Source: Platanthera guangdongensis (Eukaryota > Streptophyta > Magnoliopsida > Asparagales > Orchidaceae). From it: a stretch of 64,000 nt of DNA. Under the pieces are notes generated by a model. It made no database searches and was not told the origin of the DNA. It saw nothing but the letters and a program-made list of their open reading frames with translations. The position numbers and the translations under genes are program-made. Within the stretch, counting starts at the first letter, position 1. Each line of letters opens with the position of its first letter. The DNA is taken from positions 78,616,346 to 78,680,345 of the forward strand of contig CM077157.1 of the NCBI GenBank assembly GCA_039583875.1, given 5' to 3'. Below are positions 1 to 9,582 of the stretch, piece by piece.

Positions 1-339
1 ACGACCCTCATTCCGCCATTCGCATCACCTCATCCGCAAGCCTACTCGCCCATCCGCCTAGTGATTCGGTGCATAGTGGCCCGACTAGTCTTCCATCCCG
101 CTTGGCAAAGCATCGCATAGCGGCGTTGCATAGGAGTAGTTGTTAGATTTTTACTTTATTTTTCCGCAAATATCAAACCCCCCCCCCCTTAGTTAAATCC
201 GACCTTGAGAACTTCAATCTCAAGTCCTCCTTGAAATTAACTCCACCTTACTGTGTTACTTGAGAGATCGATACTTGGGAAAACTCGCCAATTTTATATT
301 ACTTGTGCGACCGGTTCACTGCCGTGATCTTTAGCATCA
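1..339 (+). repeat. Athila-like LTR, 3' part
   Basis: This is the 3' end of a long terminal repeat that begins before the window. Its reverse complement matches 17386-17725 base by base with scattered differences, including the C-run before the phrase 'ttagttaaatccgacc' and the end CATCA at 335-339. That second copy is followed by a tRNA-Asp type primer site, which identifies the family as Athila-like Gypsy. Here the LTR end abuts a Copia gag fragment directly, so it is a solo LTR or the 3' LTR of an element inserted into that gag. The expected partner target duplication (about AGGTC) lies outside the window. Confidence 0.75.
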
Positions 340-480
340 AGGTCCTATCAAAATAGAGTTGAAAATGTCCTCATCAATAGAGTTCATATATAGCTTTAAT
401 CTTGCCTTCCATATGGCAAATTTGTTTAAGTTGCAAACTAGAGATCTGATGCCATTGCTGCAAAAATAGAAACACTAAAG
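340..480 (-). pseudogene. Copia gag N-terminal fragment
   Basis: The minus strand has an open frame whose product includes KFAIWKARLKLYMNSIDED, which resembles the conserved 'F..WK.R....L..ID..W' start of plant Copia gag (DUF4219/UBN2-type). It lies downstream of a minus-strand primer binding site (545-556) and LTR (559 onward), where gag is expected. It is cut at 340 by the inserted Athila-like LTR, so only about 45 codons remain. No start codon is clear. Family assignment is by motif recognition only. Confidence 0.65.
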
Positions 481-544
481 AAGAAAGAAACAATTTAACG
501 AGGATCTTGGTTCAGATGTGAATCTGTGAAACCAAAGAAAACAT

Positions 545-556
545 GCTCTGATACCA
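545..556 (-). promoter_or_regulatory. Primer binding site, tRNA-iMet type
   Basis: The minus strand reads TGGTATCAGAGC two bases after the LTR end (CTTTCA at 559-564). This is the standard plant primer site complementary to the 3' end of initiator tRNA-Met, used to start minus-strand DNA synthesis in Copia elements. It fixes the orientation and inner end of the adjacent LTR. Confidence 0.85.
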
Positions 557-1390
557 ATTGAAAGTGGTGGTATGCACTGATACCACCAGCGAGGTTAGAC
601 TGTTTAACTTTAGAGGGGGTGAATAGAGCGTTTTAAAAACCTTTAGATTTATATTTCAGAGTTGAAAATAATGATACTTATAAGTGTAAATCAGAAAGGT
701 GCAGAAATAAAACTAAACAAGACATCAATCAGCACACAGAAAGTAAATAAAATAACATCACAGACGAAAAAAGAATTTTATAGTGGTTCCCCTAAAACTT
801 GGGTACATCCACTCTTCTACCACCTTGTTAGGAATCCACTCAGGTTTTTGATCAGGTGCCCTATCACCAATCAGGTTTTTGTTCAGGTGCCTGTCACCAC
901 AAGATCTGCTTCAGGTAGATCACGAAACAATTCAGGCATTTGATCAGGTGCCTAAAAACCAAGTCAAGTCATTTAATTAGGAGACTTGCAACCAAGTGAT
1001 TAACTTTTGAAGGCAGCTAAAATCCTGTGTACAGTGGGTGAAATAAATGAAACTTGATGTTATCTTCTCTTTCTCAAAGCAATAGAGAAGATTAGTGGAT
1101 CCTTAATGGTGTCAAAGCTCCCCTTGAGATGAAGATTTGTTCAGGAAGAATGGAAGCTTTGCAGGGTGAGTAGGTCTTCTTGAAAAGATATCCAGGAAGC
1201 TGTAGACTAATTGAAGTTGGTTTTCTCTTGGCAGTTTGCTCGAGGAAGAACACTTTGATGAAGACTGAGAGATTTCTTCTTGAATGTTTTCTAATGTCTA
1301 TCTTGTTCTTTGTGTGTGTTCTTCTTTCTTCCTTTTTCATCCATTTTATTTGTTCTTATTTTTGTGCTGAACCGCCAGAGAAGAAATCTC

Positions 1391-1398
1391 TTTTTATA
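1391..1398 (-). promoter_or_regulatory. TATA box of LTR X
   Basis: The minus strand reads TATAAAAA. The duplicated LTR has the same region at about 6755-6765. It lies between a TCGA-rich upstream half and the half leading to the primer site, as expected for an LTR promoter. Confidence 0.5.
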
Positions 1399-1659
1399 TT
1401 TCTCTGTATATTTCTCTTTTGAATTTGAATTGACTGCATTGAATGCTGACTGCCTGGAGAATGAAAATCTGGCTGGAAAGAATATTACATTAATGGATTT
1501 CCCCAACTGTTCTATTAAAAATGACAAGTAATAATCCTGATGAATACCATAATCAATGCTGCCACTAACGGATATTTCCAGAGAATAAAAGCATTGATTA
1601 TTCAGGAATTACTACAATAGAATAAGGACAAGAAGGAAAAATCTAAGTCTGGATCTGCA

Positions 1660-2040
1660 TAGAATTCGTCGAGCAGAAAATAGATTTCGTTGACCTAAGT
1701 CCAGAGTTCGTTGACCAGAGAAATTATGTTCGTCGACTAGATAATTCCTGTTCGTCCACCTGAGCACCAAGTTCGTCAACCAGAGAACAGCTAACTGCTT
1801 TCTGATAAAACTTGCTAATTCTGTGCTCTAAGTTCGTCAAGCTGATAAAATAACTTTGTCGACTGGAGTACAGAGAAACGATTCTGGACTTAGAATGTTG
1901 AAGTTGAACTTGCACAAATTGTCGACCTAAGCTCGAATATCATCGAGCTCAACTCAGAGAATTGTCTCTAAGTTTGTCGAGCTGAGCACGACTTTCGTCG
2001 AGCTGAGTTCGACAAACGTCGACCTCACTTTCCTGAAAAT
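1660..2040. repeat. TTCGTCGA / TCGACGAA degenerate array
   Basis: About a dozen imperfect units containing TCGTCGA, TCGAGCTGAG or TCGACGAA occur in both orientations over 380 bp of the U3 of LTR X. The duplicated copy at 7010-7370 is better preserved: TTCGTCGA (7331-7338) and TCGACGAA (7346-7353) form an exact 8-bp inverted repeat there. See findings for related arrays in other families. Confidence 0.75.
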
Positions 2041-2137
2041 TGATATTTCTCTAAGTATGGATTCTTCTGCAGTCTTTTGTTGGCTGGTCCATGCAATGTT
2101 AACTCTAAGGACATAGCCTAAACTCTAGGACACGGAC

Positions 2138-2392
2138 ATGACCCTGACTATACATGGTGTGTCAAATATCTTAGTTAGTGAACCTAGCCCAAATCAAACT
2201 AGTGATCCAACACGGACAACAACATTGCAGGGGCTCCAGATGGGATACAGGGACAAGCACCAGTGGAGTACGGTGTTCATGGAGGTGGGCCAATCTAGTA
2301 CCGGAGCACCAGTGGCCAGCTCCGTGAGTGATAGTCTTCTTATAGCTTCCGCGAGAGTTTGTAGTGAGGATCTGATGTATTGGGCTTAAGCC
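2138..2392 (+). other. Unassigned short ORF beside Copia insertion, copy 1
   Basis: An 83-codon frame opens with MTLTIHGVSNILV and ends in TAA five bases before the Copia LTR (stop at 2387-2389). The duplicated copy at 7474 keeps the same frame despite a 15-bp insertion (five codons, EQQHR). Preservation of the frame in both copies is suggestive, but there is no recognisable domain and the region may be the flank of LTR X or another repeat. The five bases AAGCC at 2388-2392 are one half of the Copia target duplication. Confidence 0.3.
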
Positions 2393-4142
2393 TGTTGAAA
2401 TTTGTGAAGTAAAAGTGGGTGAGGGAGCAGGCCGAGTCGTCTGAGCGGCCTGCACGCTCTGAGTCCGTGACCTGGGCGGATGTATGGTTGTAGCTTGGGT
2501 TACCTGGCTTGGTCTTGGTGGGGCCTTGGCTGCTTTTGAGGAGTGGCCTGTGCGGCCTGGTGTGCGACCTTGGGCGGACTATTGTTCGGCCTGGATGGTG
2601 TATGACCAAGGAAGTCTTGATGTCTTGGGCTTCTAGTGGAACGACCTGAGCGGACTGTGTTTGGCGGTCTATTGGCAGTACTCAGCTTTATTGGCGGTCT
2701 AGCAGTTAGCCAACACTTATTGTAACCAGGAGGATTGGGAGTTCTATCCGCAGTTTGTTTCCGGACTTGTTTTTTCGTCCGCGGAGTCCGCCTTTGTTGG
2801 CTGGTTTTGGAGATGGGATTTTTTTCTTGCCGAGCTCTCCATGTTGCGATGGATCTTCCACATCCTTGTGGCGTACTGTCATACTGATTGGCGGTCTGGG
2901 TCTTCTGTGTCTGTCGTGCTAGGGCTAGTTGCTTGGGAGGCTGCTGTACTTGGAAATTTTCTCTGACAAGTCCACGGTGCCCGCAGAATCCGCCAAGTCT
3001 GCTGTTGATCGGGTGGACTGCATGTTGTTTGTGGACTTATTATGGGTAATGGTGTCGTTGTCCAGCTGTGCAGACTTCCTCCTTGTCCACGTATAGTGTG
3101 CGGACTGATGTAGCATGCATTGTGGATGTGTCCGCGTGCTGTGTTGAGTTGCAGACTGGTATAGCATGTGTTGCGGTTGTGTCCGCGTGCTGCTTTGAGC
3201 GGCGCCTGTCACTATGCTTGCATTCGGCGGACTGGTGTTGTACTTGTATTGTGCTGGCTATCGTTTTGTCCGCTTGGTGGAGGACTGGATTTTGACCTGG
3301 CGCCTAGAGGCTTGAACTCTGGCCAAGTCCTTGCGGACTTGGCAGACTGGGTTGTGTTAGCGCGCAAGCTATGGTGGTGACTCTATTCATTAGGGTGGTG
3401 ACCACACTCCGCACCTCACCTATAAATAGACCCCCCGACATATCTATAGTAATTGAGTGAATAGTAAGTGAGGGCTTGGTTAATAGTTGCGGTCTGTTTT
3501 TTATTGTCCACGTGGGTTGAGCAGAGATAATAGTTTGATGTTTGCAGGTTGCGAGGCTACCACTAAGGAGCCAGGAGTTTGGCTTTGACTGCGGTCAGCA
3601 TCAATGAAGTTTGTGTTTTCAATCAGCGGTTTCAACAGGTCGCTTTTGCGACTTGTCAGTTTTCTTTACTTCAACGTTTCCAAGTTCAATAACCTGTCCG
3701 CCGAACTCGGCGTTCTAGGCTGTCTATTCCTCAGTTCAGCAGCAGCTTGTAGCAGTCAGCGAATAACGGTGTGTCTGCACGACCTAGCGGTCTCAGCAGA
3801 CTCTGTGTTCTATTCGTCTTCTAGCAGTAGCAGCAGTTCTGGCGGCTTCGGTGACTTCGGCGGACTGGTCGGTCTCGGCGGTCTCCAGTTCTGTCCACTT
3901 GATTTGTTTTACTTGTAATCTTTCCTGTTCTCTTATGTACTGGCGAAATCATGTCTTGCCATGTATACCTCGCGTTATAAAGAAGGAATAAAATAATATA
4001 TGATCAGCTTGCCCCTGTGATTACATTTGTTTGTTGAGCTTGCTTTCCTGGTTTCCGCATGATCAAGTTGTGATCTTGATAGTTCTGAGTATATTAATTT
4101 GGCATTAGACTATCTTGGTGACCACTTTGATAAAATTCAACA
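2393..4142 (+). repeat. Copia LTR 1
   Basis: The 1750-bp repeat starts TGTTGAA and ends TTCAACA, so it has perfect 7-bp terminal inverted repeats. It has a TATA box at 3421-3428 and is followed at once by a primer site. The roughly 1 kb upstream of the TATA box is crowded with GCGGACTG/GCGGTCTG/GTCCGC words on both strands. It aligns end to end with 7744-9494 and 13656-15407. Confidence 0.9.
3421..3428 (+). promoter_or_regulatory. TATA box, Copia LTR 1
   Basis: TATAAATA followed by GACCCCCCGACA is conserved in all three LTR copies (also 8774-8781 and 14686-14693). Position inside the LTR and conservation support a promoter role. Confidence 0.7.
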
Positions 4143-4154
4143 TGGTATCAGAGC
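4143..4154 (+). promoter_or_regulatory. Primer binding site, tRNA-iMet type
   Basis: TGGTATCAGAGC follows the LTR end with no spacer. It is the canonical Copia primer site. Confidence 0.9.
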
Positions 4155-4230
4155 AGGTTCAGTTACTTGAGCGGTGATCAACTTTTATTGTTGCTCTGTG
4201 CTTTTGGAAGCTTAACCAAAGTTTGCTGCA

Positions 4231-6074
4231 ATGGAAGGGAACTATGCAAGTGGTCTGGGTATTGAACTCTTGACCACAACAAACTTCATGAAGTGGAAGT
4301 CGTGCATGAAGAGTTTTCTTCTTGGTGAGGAGCTATGGGAGGTCGTCGGTGGTGATAACGGGTAGGAGGTTACTGCTGCTTTTGGGATTGCTGAGCAGGT
4401 GAGAGTCTGGAGGAAAACTAACGCAAAGCCGGAGTTTACTCTCAAGAGGGCTGTTTCATCAGAGTGGCTTGATCACATCACTGGATGTGAGTCGGCTGCT
4501 GATATTTGGACAACTATTGATAGGTTGTTCAATAGTAAGACTGTGGCGAGGCCACAGTTCCTGGATAATGAGTTGGCTAGGACAACTCAAGGAGACCTGA
4601 CCATCTCAATGTTCTTTCTGAAGATGAAGAGCCTATGTGTTGAGATATCAGCGCTTGCTCCTGATGTGCCTTTCTCTGAGGCAAATTTGAAAAGGCACAT
4701 AATCTGTGGCTTGCGGAAGGAGTATGTTGCCATTGTAATCTCTGTTCAAGGCTGGGCTACTCAGCCATCTCTGCTGGAGCTTGAGAACCTGCTTGCTTCG
4801 CAAGAAAGATTGGTAAGACAGATGACATGAGTGACTATCTATGAAGGAGGTAGCGAAGCGCTATTCACGGGCAAGAAGAAGAATAGATGGGAAGGGAAGA
4901 AGAAGAACACTACTGCTAAAAATGAGCCTTCAACTTCTTATCAGCCAGTGAGGAGCGATGCTCCTAAGAAGGATTGGAAGAAGAACTTGAAGTGCTACAG
5001 GTGTCGTCAGCGAGGACACTTCAAGCGTGACTACAAGGTCAAACTGTAGCATGGGCATGGTGCAGGCAAGAAGTAAGCTTGCTTGAGTACTGAAGAAGCT
5101 GGATGGGGCAGAGCTTTCATGATGGGCACTTGTGTCCGTGCCTTATACGTTGTTGACTTCCATGATGAGTAGATCGTGGACTCCGGGTGTGGACATCACC
5201 TCATTGGAGACAAGTCGAAGTTCTCTTCTCTGCAAGCCTACTTAGGTAGCGAAGTTATCGTAACTGTTGATAATACTGTTTATGCAGTAGAGAAGGAGGG
5301 GGTTGTGTCTTTGGGTAGTGATAAGGGGCCACTCACGTTAAGGAGTGTGTATCATGTACAAGGCATGAAGAAGAACCTCTTCTCTATGACCAATATGGTC
5401 GATGCGGGTTATCATGTTCTATTTGGGCCAACAAAAGTGAAGTTCCTTCGTAACTTATCAGCGGTTAAGGCTGATGTTGCTCATGTTAGGAGGAGAGTAA
5501 AGAACTTGTTTGTTCTTTCAACTAACTCTTATGTTGCTCGGATGAGAGCAAACGATAGCGCTATTATATGGCATGAAAGGATGGGTCATGTAGGAATGGA
5601 TAAGTTAAAAGCAATGGTAAATAAGAGCGTTCTAAGATGCTTGCCTAAGCTATCTTCCTTTGGTGACTGTCACGTTTGCACGGGATGTCAGTTCTGCAAG
5701 GCTCATCGCCTTCTGTTCGATAAGTCACAAACGAGGAGCAAGATACCATTGGAGTTTATCCATGGCGACTTGATTGGACCAATCGCCACTGCTAGCCTTG
5801 GTGGAAGCAGATATATGCTTGTTCTGATTGATGACTACTAAAGATTCACTTGGGTTTATTTCTTGAAGGAGAAGTCAGAAGCTTTCCTGGTGTTTGTGGA
5901 GTTCAAAAAGCTAATGGAGGGCCGGCTTAACTTGCGGATCAAGAAGTTTAGAACAGACAATGGTGGTCAGTTTGTCTTCTTCGATTTTTCTAACTTCTGC
6001 AGGAAGTACGGGATCCAAAGAGAGCTTACTTGTGCTCATACTACACAACAAAATGGAGTAGCGGAGCGTAAGAT
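4231..6074 (+). pseudogene. Copia gag-pol, partial (duplicated half)
   Basis: One reading frame runs from the ATG at 4231 to the breakpoint without a frameshift, but has stops at 4363, 4828, 5047, 5074, 5170 and 5839. Order: gag; a zinc knuckle near 5000 whose last Cys is Tyr (CYRCRQRGHFKRDY); protease IVDSGCGHH at 5173-5200; integrase with HHCC (WHERMGH...CTGCQFCK) and DDE region (HGDLIGP, FRTDNGG, and NGVAER, where E is the third acidic residue). It ends right after that residue, where the duplicated flank begins at about 6073. The second copy has sense codons at five of these stops (CAG at 4363 and 5047, GGA at 4828, GAA at 5074, TGG at 5170); near 5839 both copies are broken, at different codons. 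Confidence 0.85.
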
Positions 6075-7470
6075 AAAACAAAGCAAGACAACAATTAGCA
6101 CACAGAAAGAAAATAAAATAGTATCACAGATGACACAAGAATTTTATAGTGGTTCCCCTAAAACTTGGGTACATCCACTCTTCTACCACCCTGTTAGGAA
6201 TCCACTCAGGTTTTTGATCAGGTGATCTATTACCAATCAGGTTTTTGTTCAGGTGTCTGTCACCACAAGATCTGCTTCAGGTAGATGAGGAAACCCTACA
6301 GGCTTTTGATCAGGTGCCTAAAAATCAAGTAAAGTCTTTTGATCAGGAGACTTGCAACAAGGTGATTAACTTTTGAATGGAGCTAAAAACCTGTATACAG
6401 TGGGTGAAATAAATGAAACTTGATGTTCTCTTCTCTTTCTCAAAGAAACAGAGAATATTAGTGGATCCTTAATGGTGTCAAATCTCCCTTGAGATGAAGA
6501 TTTGTTCAGGAAGAATGGAAGCTTTGTATGGTGAGTAGGACTTCTTGAAAAGTTCTCCAGGAAGCTATAGACTTATTGAATTTGGTTTTCACTTGGCAGC
6601 TTGCTGGAGGAAGAACACTTTGATGAAGACAGAGAGATTTCTTCTTAAATGTTTTCTGATGTCCTTTTTGTTCTCTGTGTGTGTTCTTCTTTCTTGCTTT
6701 TTCTTCCCTTTTGTTTGTTCTTGTTGTTGTGCTAAAATGCCAGAGAAAAAAATCTTTTTTATATTTCTCTGTATATTTCTCCATTGAATTTGAATTGTGA
6801 CTGCATTAAATGCAAACTGCTTGGAGAATGAAAATCCGGCTGGAGAGAATATTACATTAATGGATCTCCCCACCTGTTCTATTAAAAACGACGAGTAATA
6901 ATCCTGATGAATACAATAATCAATGCTGCCACTAACGGCTATTTCCAGAGAATATAGGCATTGATTATTCAGGAATTACTGCAATAGAATAAGGAAAAAA
7001 CTAAGTCTGGATCTATACAGAATTCGCCGAGCAGAAAATAGATTACGTCGACCATTGTCCAAAGTTTGTCGACCAAAGAAATCATGTTCGTCGAGCAGAT
7101 AATTCTTGTTCGTCGACCTGAGTACCAAGTTCGTCGACCTGAGAACAACTAACTGCTTTCTGATAAAATATATCAATTCTGTGCTCTTAGTTCGACGAGC
7201 TGGTAACATAACTTCGTCGACTGGAGTTCAGAGAAATGATTCTGGACTTAGAATGTTGAAGTTGAACTTCCACAAATCATCGACCTGAGCTCGAATATCG
7301 TCGAGCTCAACTCAGAGAATTGTCTTTGAGTTCGTCGAGCTGAGTTCGACGAACGTCGACCTCACTTTCCTGAAACTTGATATTTCTCTAGGTTTGGAGT
7401 CTTCTGCAGTCTTTTGTTGGCTGGTCCATGCAATGTTAACTCTAAGGACATAACCTAAACTCTAGGAACA
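6073..7470 (-). repeat. Copia LTR 'X', copy 2 (part of tandem duplication)
   Basis: This stretch repeats about 706 to 2130 with roughly one difference per 12-20 bases and small indels. It starts abruptly inside the integrase frame (after AGCGGAGCGTAAGAT), with a short shared ATAAAAC at the junction. It lacks the first 150 bp of LTR X, the primer site and gag, which shows that it came by segmental duplication and not by a new insertion. The TCGA array is at 7010-7370. Confidence 0.8.
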
Positions 7471-7473
7471 GAC

Positions 7474-7749
7474 ATGACCCTGACTATACATGGTTTGTCA
7501 AATATTCTAGTTAGTGAACCTAGCCCAAATCAAACTAGGGATCTAACACGGACAAGAACATTACAGGGGCTCCAGATGGGAGACAGGGAGCAGCAGCACA
7601 GGGACCAGCACCAGCAGAGTACGGTGCGCATGGAGGTGGGCCAATCTAGTACCGTAGCACCAGCGGCCAGCTCCGTGAGTGATAGTCTGCTTATAGCTTC
7701 CGTGAGAGTTTGTAGTGAGGATTTGATGTACCGGGCTTACGACTGTTGA
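7474..7749 (+). other. Unassigned short ORF, copy 2
   Basis: The 91-codon counterpart of the ORF at 2138. Relative to copy 1 it has a 15-bp in-frame insertion rich in CAG/CAC and reads three codons into the Copia LTR before TGA. No domain recognised. Confidence 0.3.
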
Positions 7750-9494
7750 AATTTGTGAGGTGAAAGTGGGTGAGGGAGCAGGCCAAGCGGTATGAGCAGC
7801 TTGCACGGTCTGAGTCCGTGACCTGGGCGGACTGCTGGTTGTTGCCTGGGTGACCTGGCTTGGTCTTTGTGGGGGCTTGGCTGCTTTTGAGGAGCGGCCT
7901 GTGCGGCCTGGTGTGTGATCTTGGGCGGACTGGTGTGTGGCCTGGATGGTGTATGGCCAAGGAAGTCTTGGTGGCTTGGGATTCTAGTGGAGCGGCCTGA
8001 GTGGACCGTGTTTGGCAGTCTATTGGCAGTACTCAGCTTGATCGGCGGCCTAGAAGTTAGCCAACACTTGTTGTAACCAGGAGGATTGGGAATTCTATCC
8101 GCGGTTTGTTGCCGGACTTGTCTTTTGCGTCCGCGAAAGCCGCCTTAGTGGATTGGTTTTGGAGATGGGCTTTTGTTCTTGCCAAGCTCTCCATGTTGCG
8201 ATGGACGTTTCACATCCTTGTGGCGGACTGTCCTGCTGATTGGGAGTCTGGGTCTTCCGTGTTCATCATGTTAGAGCTAGTTGCTTGGGGGGCTGCTGTA
8301 CTTGGTCATTTTCTCTGATAAGTCCACGGTGTCCACAGAGTCCGTCGAGTCTGCTATTGATTGGGCGTACTGCCTATTATTCGTGGAGTTATTGCGTGCA
8401 GTGGCATCGTTGTCGAGCTGTGCAGACGTCCTCCTTGTCCACGTACATTGTGCGGACTGATGTAGCATGCGTTGTGGCTGTGTCTGTGTGCTGTGTTGAG
8501 TTGCGGACTGGTGCAGCATGTGTTGCAGTTGTGTCCACGTGCTGCTTTGAGTGGCGGTCTTGCGCTATGCTTGCATTCGGCGGACTAGTGTCGTGCTTGT
8601 ATTATGCTGACTAACCTTATGTCCGCTTGGTGGAGGACTGGCTTTTGACATGGAGCCTGGAGGCTTGAAGTCTGTCCAAGTCCATGCGGACTTGGCAGAC
8701 TGGGTTGTGTTAGCGCGCAAGCTAGGGTGGTGTCTCTATTCACTAGGGTGGTGACCACACTCCTCACCTCACCTATAAATAGACCCCCCGACACATCTAC
8801 AGTAACTGAGCGAACAGTAAGTGAGGGCTTGGTTAATTGTTGCGGTCTGTTTTTTGTTGTCCGCGCGGGTTGAGCAGAGATAACAGTTTGCTGTTTGTAG
8901 GTTGCGAGGCTAACACTGAGGAGCCAGGAGTTTGGCTTTGACTGCGGTCAGCATCAATGAAGTTTGCGGTTTCAATCAGCGGTTTCAACAGGTCGCTTTG
9001 CGACTTGTCAGTTTTCTCTGCTTCAACGTTTCCAAGTTCAATAACCTGTCTGCCGAACTCAGCGGTCTAGACGGTCTGTTCCTCAGTTCAGCTGCGGCTT
9101 GTAGCAGTCAGCGAATAACAGTGTGTCCGCGAGACCTCACGATCTCAGCGGACTCCGTGTTCTATTCATCTTCTAGCAGCTGCAGCAGTTCGGGCGGCTT
9201 CGGCGACTTCGGCGGATTGGGCAGTCTCAGCGGTCTCCAGTTCTGTCCGCTCGATTTGTTTGACTTGTAATCTTTCTTGTTTTCCTGTGTACTGGCGAAT
9301 TAATGTCTCGCCATGTATACCTTGCATTGTAAAGAAGGAAAAAAAGAATATATGATCAGCTTGCCCCTGTGATTGCATTTGTTTGTTTAGCTTTCTATCC
9401 TGGTTTCGGCACGATCAAGGTGTGATCTTGATAGTTCTGAGGATATTAATTTGGCATTAGACTATCTTGGTGACCTCTTTGATAAAATTCAACA
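7744..9494 (+). repeat. Copia LTR 2 (internal)
   Basis: The 1751-bp repeat begins TGTTGAA and ends TTCAACA, with a TATA box at 8774-8781. It is preceded by ACGAC where LTR1 has AAGCC, so its left flank is a mutated copy of the original flank and not an independent target duplication. The upstream half again has dense GCGGACTG-type words. Confidence 0.88.
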
Positions 9495-9506
9495 TAGTAT
9501 CAGAGC
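9495..9506 (+). promoter_or_regulatory. Primer binding site, one mismatch
   Basis: TAGTATCAGAGC replaces TGGTATCAGAGC directly after LTR2. The change is a G to A transition. Confidence 0.8.
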
Positions 9507-9582
9507 AGGTTCAGTTGCTTGAGCGGTGATCAACTTTTGTTGTTGTTCTATGTTTCTGGAAGCTTAACCAAAGTTTGTTTCA

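Larger units (their letters stand above)
559..2130 (-). repeat. Copia LTR 'X', copy 1 (5' LTR of minus-strand element)
   Basis: The LTR ends at 559 next to the primer site. A TATA box (minus strand, over 1391-1398) separates U3 (about 1400-2130) from R/U5 (559-1390). U3 contains about a dozen degenerate TTCGTCGA/TCGACGAA units at 1660-2040. Most of the LTR (from about 706) is repeated at 6073-7470 and the R/U5 part is repeated in inverse orientation at 28147-28699. The outer end is uncertain because the next recognisable boundary is the unrelated Copia LTR at 2393. A small stretch resembling a polypurine tract near 1115-1130 is internal and is not taken as the boundary. Confidence 0.6.

Noticed and set aside
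1115..1130. Polypurine-like CTCAAGGGGAGCTT on the minus strand of LTR X
   Set aside because: It lies between the TATA box and the primer site, so it is within R/U5 and cannot mark the start of the LTR.
1180..1531. Hydrophobic short frames suggesting membrane proteins (also 6545-6787)
   Set aside because: Translation of T-rich LTR sequence around the TATA box; both strands are open and there is no support beyond the LTR duplication.
3604..3918. Open frame inside Copia LTR1 (also 8932-9270 and 14869-15183)
   Set aside because: Ser/Gly-rich translation of the leader part of the LTR, not conserved as protein between the three LTR copies beyond DNA similarity.
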